This document shows positions 50,189-61,317 of a DNA stretch of 64,000 nucleotides, piece after piece. This DNA is from Pelecanus crispus (Eukaryota > Chordata > Aves > Pelecaniformes > Pelecanidae), in contig NC_134644.1 of NCBI RefSeq assembly GCF_030463565.1, positions 151,615,967 to 151,679,966 on the forward strand, written 5' to 3'. How positions within the stretch are numbered: position 1 is the stretch's first letter; each line of letters opens with the position of its first letter. The notes beneath the pieces are model-generated. The model made no database searches. It was not told the origin of the DNA and worked only from the letters and a program-made list of their open reading frames with translations. Made by a program: the position numbers and the translations under genes.

Positions 50189-53100
50189 CTTCATTATTAG
50201 TGGGAGCAAGACTTACAGCTACTCTTGAACTCAGCGTTTTAAGCCCTCCTGCCTCCAGCAGAAGCCACCTGTACCCGGCACCTCGGCAGAGACAGCCCTG
50301 CTCAACCCTTCCTTCCCCAGCGCACCGGGGCAAGGCTGCTCGGGGAAAGCTGGGAAGAACACCACAGTCTATTTGCTGCAGTATTTTAAGCAGAGAGAGA
50401 GATACCAGGCTATGATTATCTTCCATGAGGCTGTGATCAGATGAAACATGGTGTAATTTATGATTCTTATGTTAAAATTGCAAGGTGTGAGCTGCTAAGG
50501 CGGCTGAGGATCGAGCCACAGCAGCAGCCGGCACGTTGGATTACAGCAGGCGTCAGAGTTGGAGGGATGCTCAAGGGCAGGTTCCTCTTGTTCCTCAGAT
50601 CTGCACAGCATTCGGTGAGGTCTACGTGGAGATGAATGTCTCACCCTCTGTTCCCAGTGGGAGAGTTTGCCCTGGGCTTCCCCGGGAGCGTTGTGGGGAC
50701 CGAGAGCAGGTCACGAGAACAGTCCTTGCAGCGCTTGTGTGTGCCTCTGTCAGCCTAATTAAAGCCTAATAATTAGGACTGCCATTCTCTTTATTTTTAA
50801 TTATGAAGTAGCACTTTATTTTAGAGAGCAAAAGTAACCCTGTAATTACCTTGTACGATTAGTCAGTTATTAGCCGGTCTCTGACGCTGCAGACATCCAG
50901 GAGAGCCCTTGGCAGGCTGTCATGGGGCTACGTGGGCTGGACAGGACCCCTGGCAAAACCATCCCAGCCCCTTACCCAGACCATGCACAGACCCTGCAGG
51001 GACGAGGACAGTGCGAGGCTCTAAGCACGAGTGGACGACCTCTGGCAGCGAGACGCAGCCGTCCGGGAGCCTTTGGCTCAGCTCCTGCGGGCTGCCAAGG
51101 CCTCGCCATCCCGCGTCCCCGGCGCAGCCAGCCCGGCTGCTTTCACCGCGCAGGCAGGGGCCAGGTCTGCCGGCTCCGAGCGCCGGCCACGGTGACACCC
51201 CACGCTTGCCACAGGGCATTGCTGAGCACTGCGGTGCACAGCAATATGCAAACTGTTGAGCCGCATCAGCCAAGAAACTAATGTGCTTTAAAACCAAATT
51301 ATTTAAGAAAGGAAGAATGGAGGAGCGCAGAAGGCTACTGTGAGCAGCCCTGTGCTTCTCAGCCTTCTGGCCCCAACCTGTGCTAGTGCACGGGGTTGTT
51401 CTTGCCCAGGGGCAGGAGGTGGCATTGCCTCTGTCCAGACAGGTCACAGCCCTGCCTGCCTCGCTCAGATCTGAAGGACGGAAGAGTTTATGTGGTCACT
51501 GCAGTGGGAGCCAAAGGGGGCTTCACTGGGCACGAGGGAGGAGAGCAGCGCGTCGGCGCAGGGAGCAGCTTGGCGTCAACCCGGCTGCCCGGTGCCCTGT
51601 GGGCTCACAGCTTAAAACATGCTGGATGGGTTAATTTTTCCTCCTGCTGACAAACCCTGGACAGGTGGAAACCCTGTTCCCAGCTTAGCCCCGATCACTG
51701 CCCGCTGCCTGCACCCCACGCTCTGCCAGGCGCGGGGAGGTCTCTCGTCCTCCCTCTCACCCCTGCCAGGTTTTCTTCTTTAGCTGAGCCATTCCAGAGC
51801 CTGTCTGGTATTTCAGTCACTGAAGAAATTACTAACTGATCTATATAACGTGTCTCACGTGACTGCAGGGTCTTCACAGAGGTGCAACTGTGAACAAGTA
51901 CACTATTGGCAGAACAAGCAAAAGCTGCCAAAAAACTACCCCAGGCTTAACCGTGGGAATCACGTTGCCGGGCGAGATGCCACTCCGCTCTCTCGCAGCG
52001 GCATCCGTACCTGTGCGCTGTGGCCGTGGCCCGTTTCGCCGCAGCTGTGTCCCGTTTTGCTGCAGCTGAGCTCCGCAGGCGAGGCCCCAGCAGCCGCGTT
52101 AGCGCGTCCTTCCCAGGGCCAGAGCAAGCTCCCTCCTTGCAAAGGAGCTTCTGGTCTCCCTTCTTTCTACAGGCGTTGGCTCAGGCCCTGTCCCAGCAGC
52201 ACAGCGCTCAGCACCAAGACGTCTTCTCACCCAGGGCCCGTTCGCACCAGCGTCACCTGCCAGCGTTGGCAGCGCCTCTCCTGCAGCCTCTTCCGGGGTG
52301 CGTCGACGGTCGATGCCCGGCAGACGCAGGAGGCTGTGTGTCGCCAGGCCAGCTCGCGTTTCAGCAGGAGCCGAGTGCTGCCGGCTCTTGCTTTCCTCCT
52401 GGCTCCCTGCCGAGACGTCGGTGGCCGTCTCTTGCCTCTGGCCATTGGCGCCTGAGGTGGGGCAGGAGGGACGGTCTCCCCATGCACGCATGGGCAAACC
52501 TGGGCAGAGCAATGCCGGGACACCAGAGCCCGCAGCACTTCCCGACTCTCCTGGCGCTGAAGCTCCAAGCTTGGACGGTCCAGGGGTTATTTTGGGCACG
52601 TGCGTGTCCACAGGCCACCGACGGCAGACCTGACATCCCTGTGCAGGAATGGAGACCCCGCCGGTTCAGCGGCAGTAGGTGGGGAGGCTGAGCCGCGGTG
52701 CCAGCTCCCCTCTCAGCAGCTCTTATTTAGCAGCAAAGTCTAAGTAGGAAGTAACAAAGAAATGCTTGCAAAGTAAAAGTGCTTTTGATGTGAATAGAAA
52801 TGTTTCTAATAATCTGGATTTTTTTCATGTAGATAAGGCTCAGAAAATGTATTTTGTCAAAGTGACATGCAGTGAGCTCTGGTAGGTATACCCATTTCAG
52901 GATAAAAGGAATAGAAGCTGCTTGCTTGATGAACCTGAAAGCTTTCTTAGAATTACAATAGGAATAAATTATCTTAATCATATTAACTCCTGGGTGGTGG
53001 CCCGAATCTTTGTAAGCAGTATTCATCACATCCCAAACGGTGTAGTTTTTAAGCCCGCACAAAAGACAACTTCAGATGATCTCATGATCTCTTTTTCAGC

Positions 53101-55005
53101 GGTGTAAGTTATTGCTAACACCCAAAAGGCACTTTGGATTTAATTTCCAGTATGAGCCATCTAGCTCAGCAAACCTTGGCGCAGGAAGACAACCGCTGCT
53201 CTCGCCGGTGAAGGAGCGCCCTGCGGCACCGGCACGTCCTGGCAGCCTCCCCGGGCCTCCGCCACGGCCTCGGCACGTAGAGCCTCCTCCCCACCGGTGT
53301 CTCAGAGAGGGCCCGGTGCCTGGGAGCTGGGCCACTGGCCTCTGCCATGCAAACGGCTGGCCAGGAGACGTGGTCCCTCCTCGTGACTCCCACAGGTACC
53401 AGCTGGGACAGCCCTACTTAAAGGGGTTCTTGCCCAAAGCCACAGCGGCTTAGCATGGCATCTTCCAAGCAGCTGCAATCAGGACATCAATTGCTGAAGC
53501 TGCTATACAGTCATGTTTATAAAGAATGAAAAACAATGCCTAGATTGTACCTTTCCCTCCAGCACTGTGTTTTTGAAGGCAATTTCTCAGACTGTTTTTT
53601 CATCTCAGGTGAGTGGGGCCACTAAATTTTGCCCTATGTACATTGGTTCAGCAGTTGTTGCCAGTCTTCTTGATTCAGAAAATCAAAGTTCTTCACCAAA
53701 GGACTTATTTAAATGCAAAATGGATTAGGCTTTTTTATCTTACTGCACATGTACTTCAGGAATTTTGGACTATTAAGAACCCCCAGAGACTCCTTTCTTC
53801 TCTCCAGTTACCATGGTTCATCTTGACAAGCAGCAATATCCCCACTTGCAGGCAGCTGCTGGCAATGCCAGGAGCTTTGGGGAGCGATTAGGGCAAGCGG
53901 GAACAATCCCATGTTGTTTCTGGAAGAGGCACCGGAGTCCGGCTCCGCAGTGGGGTTGTGGTGGGGGAGGTGTTTTAAGAAAAAACATCACAGGGCAATG
54001 GAAAATGAATTAACTCCCCGCTCTCCCTTTGCCAGCCCCTCTCCTCTTGTAGGAGACAGCAATGCTAGAAACTGTAAAATTCAGTTTATTCACTCTGGAT
54101 CCTGACCATGTCTGATGGAAAGGTTCTCAAGTGAAAATGCACTGAGAAATGCTGTGCCCAACATTTACGATCTAAACTTGGTCTGATACAATGTATTGGT
54201 ATATCCCTACAAACCTTGCTTGGCTTCTATCTCCAGCTCATCATGGTTACAGCAGCATGCTACTAAAACCATAATCTTGCGGCAAATGTTAAGATACCTC
54301 ATCAGCACATTGTTTACCATCAAGTAACGATGCAACACGAGGGTGAGAGTAACTCACTGATGAAAACCCTTTAAATGTATCATCTATAAATAGAAAGTTC
54401 ACCTTCCTCTCTCCTTAAGGGAAAAAAAAAAGATGAAGCAATGTGCTTTTTTACTGCCTAACCTAGTTTCTTTTCAGGTATAGAAAAAGTTGTAAACATT
54501 TGTAGGGTCCATAACTATATCTTACACAGGAGCAGAGAGCATGCAGGGCAAGATTCAACACTGCATGACCTCTGTTTCACGCAGGAGTGGCTCATGGATG
54601 AATCAGCCTGGTTCAGGTCATAGATTCTCACAAAAAACACACCTTTGCTCCGCGGGATGGAAAAGCTGAGTACTGCATGCAGCTCTTGCTAGTTTGCAGG
54701 CTCAAGCTCTATGTGCAGGCTGTGGTTTCCTCATGGGTTGGTGGTCCCGCACTCTCCCGGTGTTGACACTGGCGTCTTTGTGCCCTTGCAATCCGGGACC
54801 CCATCCAGTAAAAAATAAAGATTAGTTTTCAGCTGCATCAGTTTTCTGAGTGTGAAACCACACAAAGAGATGTGTGGGATAGCCCAGTCCTCCTGGGAAA
54901 GAAACAGCAGAACTGTAAATCTTTCCCTCCAGTGTAAACTACAACTTTCGCCATGATGCTTTTGCTTCTTAATTGCAACACGTGCTTTCTGCCTTCTTGA
55001 GCTTC
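50189..55005. other. Intergenic, no gene; GC-rich section 51.0-52.7 kb
   Basis: No exon or element is recognised. The 51.0-52.7 kb part is GC-rich with many CpGs and holds overlapping plus-strand open frames (51850-52455 and 52020-52691) plus one on the minus strand. None has a domain and their frames compete, so I read them as composition effects. It could be a CpG island away from any known promoter. Confidence 0.5.
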
Positions 55006-55570
55006 TGTCCTGGTTTCAGCTGGGATAGAGTTAATTTTCTTCCTAGTAGCAGGCACAGTGCTGTGTTTTGGATTTAGTAGGAGAAGAATGCTGATAACAC
55101 ACTGATGTTTTTAGTTGTTGCTAAATACTGCTTATGCTAGTCAAGGACTTTTCAGCTTCCCATGCTCTGCCAGGTGCACAAGAAACTGGGAGGGGGCACA
55201 GCCAGAAGAGTTGATCCAAACTGACCAAAGGGCTATTCCATACCATGTGACGTCATGCTCAGTATAGAAACTGTGGGGAGTTGGTTGGGGAGCAGCGATC
55301 GCTGCTTGGGAACTGTGGGTATCGGTCGGCGGGTGGTGAGCAATTGCATTGTGCATCACTTGCTTTGTATATTATTATTACTATTATTATTATATTGTTA
55401 TTATTTCTACTACTATTTTACTTTACTTCAATTATTAAACTGTTCTTATCTCACCCCAGGAGTGTTTCTCACTCTTACTCCTCCGATTCTCTCCCTGATC
55501 CCATCGGGGATGGGGGAATGAGTGAGCAGCTGCACCGTGCTTAGTTGCTGGCTGGGGTTAAACCATGACA
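55006..55570 (+). mobile_element. Solo LTR (family B), second copy, 565 bp
   Basis: It begins TGTCCTGGTTTCAGCTGG and ends AACCATGACA, flanked by GCTTC at 55001-55005 and 55571-55575. It matches the LTR at 48589 over its whole length with few differences, suggesting fairly recent activity of this family. The same orientation as that copy does not indicate one provirus, because each has its own target duplication. Confidence 0.9.
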
Positions 55571-55739
55571 GCTTCCAATCCAGTTTCTCTGAAAGGCAAC
55601 AGCAAGACCCCTACTGATTTCAGAAACAGCTGATTCCCCATCGGGTGTGGGGTGCAGCACAGCAGCAAGAACCAGGCTCCAAAACCTTGGAGAGGCCCAC
55701 TCCAATGGGCGGCTGCATGTGGGGACTACAGCTCCTTTC

Positions 55740-55888
55740 CTTCGCTTAGCTCAGTTGGTCAGAGCATGGTGCTAATAACGCCAAGCTCACAGGTTCAATC
55801 CCTGCTCACTGCAGGGGGGGTTGGGCTTGATGATCTCTCAAGGTCCCTTCCAACCCAAAGCATTCTATGATTCTATGATTCTAAGATG
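55740..55888 (+). mobile_element. tRNA-Ile-derived SINE with CR1 tail
   Basis: The head follows a tRNA-Ile: A box TAGCTCAGTTGG (55747-55758), anticodon AAT at 55774-55776 in GCTAATAACGCC, and B box GGTTCAATCCC (55792-55802). It runs straight into a CR1 3' tail (GGTCCCTTCCAACCCAAAGC, then ATTCTATG repeats). The acceptor stem does not pair, so it is not a functional tRNA gene. The layout matches the songbird SINE class described as TguSINE1; the name is from memory, not from a search. Confidence 0.85.
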
Positions 55889-58800
55889 AGGTCAGTGCCC
55901 TAATGAGCACCACCCTGTGCAGATAGCATCAATGTGCTGCAGATGGCTTTGAATTAATGATAGGAAAAACATGCCCAGGTCCCATTTACAGATTTCCTGA
56001 ATGCTTTTTCTGCTTGAATACTTACTCTTGGCAGCTTTGCATGTCATTTTGCTTTAGCGCTCTACTGCGTGTGTATGACAGATTGAAACGTCAAGGGTTT
56101 ATTATCTGCACAGCTCCTCTGTTTATTCAGAGATTATGATTTTGGCAAGAAATAGCTTCTTGAGGCCCCGGGGTGCCAGCAGGCACAAGGGTCACTGCAG
56201 GCAGGGCCCATGGAGAGGCACCAGCCCCGCCGAGGGGTGGCTGCCCTGCTCCGCTGCCCTCCTGCCCTGGCCACATAAATGCAGAACCGAGAGAAGCCTG
56301 GAGGGTTTTGCAGGAGCTGCCCACTGCTTTCCCCGCTGCTTGGCAGCAAGGGAACCAGTTGTAAAAACAACAGGGTTAGGAATCTCCCTGCTCCTCAAAT
56401 CGTTATCTCCAGCCATGCAGAGGGTGCCCTTTCTGGGAGCTGCTCATGCACATCAGCTCAGAAGTGCTGCCAGAGCTGCCTGCTCCTGGGGACACGGACT
56501 TTTAAATATATGCAGCCTGGCACTGCGGGGGGAAAGGGCAGCGGACAAGGCTGCGCACACAAAACAGAGCAGGCACGAGTCAGGACACAGAGGGGCAGCT
56601 CCTCTGACTTCAGCCATCAAAAACTGGGGCTCACTTGCCCATCAAAGGAGAGAGGGACATCTCCAGGAGATCCAGTTTACCCCGTGTCTGTTACAGAGAG
56701 GGTTGGCCACCCGTGTAAAGGGTCACTTTCTTTTCTGCTGGCTTTACAGGGGGCCACAGGGATTACTACCACCCTGCATGTTGAATCCTGCTCCTGGAGG
56801 CAGGTGGAGGGGGCACTCCCACTCTGCCTGCTCCATCTACAGTACCAAGTCCAAGACTTAGATGCTTTACAGTTTGGCACCCTGCCATCTTTTACGGCTT
56901 GATGCTGAGGAATACCGTCCAGGGGTCTTCGTGTTGAATTTGGAGAGCCTGATATCCTTCTCCTACTATGTGACCCGGCACACCAGATGCTTGCTGTCAT
57001 GAGACAGATAATGATGCCGTCCTATGAGCTAGGCAAAAAGGAAGGTTACAGGTATGTCTGGACAGAAAAAACACATGTTGCTGCTCTGCTAAGAGAGCTT
57101 GAGTTCATTATTTACTACAGCAAATGGATTCTGTATGTTTCAGTGTGGCTTGCCAACAGCACTTACTTGCAGGCGCCAAGGCTTTAGTACTTAGGTCTCT
57201 GGGCAATTCTCCACCGAGGTTACATAGCAGATGGAGCTGCCAGGTAGTCACGGACAGAGATGTGAACTCCAGCATCACATCCAGCCTCTGGAAGAATTCT
57301 GCAGATGCACTGAACAACAGCTGAGAGCCCCTCAAGGGCATGTGTTTTGTATGACTCCGTAGAGCCCAGCACAGCATTTGCTGCCATTATCAACAGCACA
57401 AAAATCTCCTAAGAGATTTCCTTCTTCTCTCGGATAATTCTGCATCTTCCGGCAATTCTGAGAAGCAACAAACCCTTTTCTTGGTGCTCCTTCCTCAGCT
57501 ACAGAATAGGCAGACTTCTACACAGCATCCTCAGGCTCTGCATCAGAGATGCAGCTAAAAGCATGTGTCAGATACTTCCAGCACTAGCTCATAAGTAACT
57601 ACAAAAGTACTTGTTTTTCCATCAACATAAGCAGCTTTTTCATTTTTTGAAAGGTAGGTTTTACTTCTTGCTGTAATACGCCACTGAAATTGCATTAGAG
57701 TATTAAATAGCTTCTCAATCTGTTTTTTTTTTTAATTGAGTTTTATCTTCAGCTGTATATGGTGTTAGCATGAGGAGTTTAAGTCTATAACACAACTGAA
57801 AACCTTAGCACATGCGACATGAAAGAAAAGACATAATTAAAGACGATCTAATATCACAAAAATAATATTACAGTCCATTCTCTAGGGCTAACAACTAAAA
57901 GAAAAATGTATCTTCACAGTGTAACAGACATTTCTTGAACCAAGAAAAGGTCACCTGGCTCATCCCTCTTGGACATCTTATTTCCTCGTGAAAGATACTT
58001 AATTGATTCTTTAATTTGTCCCAGGAACCTTGTTAGGGAGAGTGTGATGTAGCTTTTCCTCAGTATGTGGCATGAAGCCTGCTCCAAATTCAGCTTACAT
58101 TTCCTCAAAAATATCTGTGATTTTCTATAAGGTTTGAATTAGATCTTGAAGTTTCTTGTTTGAATAATAAATGTTTTAATCAAACATTTCAATTAAAAGA
58201 TCTCTTATATGAATTTAAGTCAAACCTGGCAGTCCTGGAGACTGAAGTCCATTCTTTAGCCCAGGGAACAGGAGCAGGAGCAAGGCAGGCAGCCACCTTG
58301 AATTTCTCTGCTGCTGTCTCAGCTGCGACCTTTAGGCACAGCTTTTAGAGACAGAGTTTACCCTTCCTCATTATCCTTCCAAGAAAATGTAATTTCCTCT
58401 ATCGTACCACAAAACCTAGAGAGCACCAATGACAGATGGCTTGATTGCAGCAGAGAAAGAGCTGGCCTCTTTGGTTGACTTTTGATGGATGAACTTTGTC
58501 ATCACCAGCCTGCACTGGATGCCTGCAGGGAATCCATCCAGCTCCTTGGAGGTCTATCGCTCACAATGCCTTCTCAAGTGGAGGTGAAGGAGGGGGGTCA
58601 CATCATCTTCCCAGGTTCCAGTGAACTGAATTTCCAGGAAACGATTTTGGAATATTGTATCAGTGATGATGATGACGGCCATAAGCATATGTACTCCCGA
58701 CAGCTCAGAACTGGCTCTCCATTTCACTGGTTGACTTGTCATTTGTACCGTCAGCCTCGGACAGGATTTTCATGTTCCAAAGCTTTAATGACCGTGATGT

Positions 58801-61049
58801 GTTAACTGACTAATCTGCAGGTGCCCATTGTATCAGCCTGCAGGGAGAAGATCTTCATGGCTTCATCCCTGAAACTAGTTTGGTTCAGTGTTTCAGGGAA
58901 GCGAATCACAGATCGGGGGGGATTCAGCCCTCAGAGCACTGCTATGCTCAGCAGCAGTTGCTAAACACGCATATTGCCCGGTCCGAATGCTCACAGAGAC
59001 AGGAAAGCAGCACAGCTTGAAAATCAGGTGTGGCACAGGACAGAGACACTGAGCTCTTGAACTTCTTTGGGGAAGAAGATCATTCCTCTTCATTTTGCAA
59101 CAACATACCATGCATACAGTATTACCAGAAGAAAGTGAACAGACAGTTCAGTAATTGGCTATCTTGTTTCATCCAATTGATAGGGAAAAGGAAAAAAAGA
59201 AAAATCTTTAAGTTCAGAGACAAAAAAAAAATAAATCCAGATTTGTTTAGTCTGAGTAAAGTTTCTTAAGAAAACTACTTGGCTGAAGCCAGCACAGAAA
59301 CTTCTTTTTCATGTCCCTTTGTTATCAATCCCAATGTATTAGTAGGATAAAGGAGAAGGTGACTCATGAATCACCGTGGCTCTTTATGTGGCACTGTGTA
59401 TGAGGCACAACCTGGTGAGGCTGCAAACTCATCACAGTCTTCATCACGGTGATCATTAAAAGCCACCCTTCCCCTCCACACATAGATTTTCTGCCACCAC
59501 CAAATGTTCATCTAGGCATCAATTTTAGCCTTCCAGTTGACTTTCAGGTGGTATCCATAATTAAGCCTGTTTTGACTGGAAGGCATCTTGGATCCATCCT
59601 TTACATTTCCATGGGTTTGGAACACGAGGTACTACCAAAATATTTAACAAGAGACCTCTTCAGAGTTTTTTTCCCCCATTATTACTATGTGTATCCCACT
59701 GTAGAAAGACTTGCCACTGCATCCCAACCATCAGAGATATTTCCTTCTCCTCCTTGAAAATCCGTCAGTCCTTTCACTGCTTGCCTAATTCCACACCTCT
59801 CTCCCAATCTGTTTAACACCCCTGGGAAGCCCCGGGGTTTCCTTAGGCAGTTTGTCTGTCCTGGCAGTTGTTCCTGACAGCAGGAGCTGTGGAAGGCAGC
59901 GCATTGCCTCTGCTCTGCGGCCACCGCCGGGATGCAGTTGGGTGGGTGGGCAGGCAGGTAGCTCCTGCACGATGGCTGGAGATTGTCTTTGGCTTGTACA
60001 CACTGCAACTGGGAATGTCAAGTCTGATTTTGATTTTACTTTGCAAGCATATTCAAAACCGTGGGTCTTGTATATACAGCAGATTCAAGAGCAGGGAAGA
60101 ATTATTTTCTGGTGCATATTATATCACTGTAACAAGCAAAAACTCCCTTTGCTGACCAACCCGTCAGGACAATCATTTTGTGCTCCTGCAGTAATGGAAA
60201 AGGAGAGACTGTTGAGTCCGTGATGACATGCCCCAGTGCTCATCAGGCACTGGCAGGTTTTTTAGTTAAGAAAAATCAAAATCAATTAGGCACTTCGTTT
60301 AAAACCCTTCTCTGTGCAGCATTCAGTATCTTCACTCTGATGATGATGTCATTTTACAGGTTCCCCTATGACCTTAATTGTGACCTGAATTTCTACTGGG
60401 CATAGCAGTAGAACCAAAACCAAATTTTAATCTAAATCTCATCACACAGTTTTGTAAGTAGCATAGGCCTGACATATGCTTAACATATAAATCCTTAATT
60501 TAGAAAAAGGCAGGGAAAAAAGAAAAAAAGATACAAATTTAACTCTGCTTCTCTCTGAAGGTCACAGTTAAGGAACCTGATCCCATTTTGCAAAAGTTCA
60601 GACTGTTTTTCTAGGTCATGTTCTGCCTAAAAATTCTCATTTATCAAGTCTATGTGTGAATAGTTTGTGAAACACCTCTCAGTCCTACAAAATGGCAGGG
60701 TCCCACTGAACATGCTACTCTAATCGTCCTCACTGAAATGCTCAGAGGGTTGGCTCAGAAGTTGGGTCGTGTAATTTCCTATGTGCTTTGAGGTTAGATT
60801 CTTGCTGCCTCACTTCCCTATCTCTCTCAGCACGTCTTCTTACTTCCTTTTGTTGTAGTCTTGTTATTAACATTTTCTTTGCTCACCTCACCAAAGTATC
60901 CCTTTGCATTCTTTGTAAAATAATGATCTTCCAGAATACATAATGCCACAGACTCACCTTCCCTAATGTTTAAAAGTAAGCTATTTCTACAGCTGCAGCT
61001 GTGCATCCTTCTGTTTTGTTGGGGGTTTAGCATGCAATGAATTTCAAGC
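55889..61049. other. Intergenic, no gene recognised
   Basis: No exon, RNA gene or clear element. A 241-codon open frame at 56136-56861 (plus) overlaps others in different frames and shows no domain. Confidence 0.5.
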
Positions 61050-61317
61050 CTCCCCCCAGTTTATATACTGAGCATGATGTCATATGGTATGGAATACCCC
61101 TTTAGTCAGTTTGGGCCAGCTGTCCTGGCTGTGCCCCCTCCCAGCTTCTTGTGCACCTGGCAGAGCATGGGAAGCTGAAAAGTCCTTGACTGGTGTAAGC
61201 AGTACTTAACAACAACTAAAACATCAGTGTGTTATCAACATTATTCTCATACCAAATCCAAAACACAGCACTATACCACCTACTAGGAAGAAAATTATCT
61301 CAGCTGAAACCAGGACA
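61050..61317 (-). mobile_element. Solo LTR (family B), 5' fragment
   Basis: Read on the minus strand it starts TGTCCTGGTTTCAGCTGAGA and follows the family B LTR to its TATA region (CAGTATATAAACTGG), then stops. It is clearly more divergent than the two complete copies and has lost its 3' half, so it is older or was partly deleted. Confidence 0.88.

Noticed and set aside
51850..52691. Overlapping 201- and 223-codon plus-strand frames
   Set aside because: They share the same DNA in different frames with a third on the other strand, which fits composition and not coding.
48589..55570. A full-length provirus bounded by the two family B LTRs
   Set aside because: Each LTR has its own 5-bp duplication, and the sequence between is CR1 and unique DNA without gag, pol or env.
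55740..55812. A functional tRNA-Ile gene
   Set aside because: The acceptor stem cannot pair and the sequence continues directly into a CR1 tail, so it is a SINE head.
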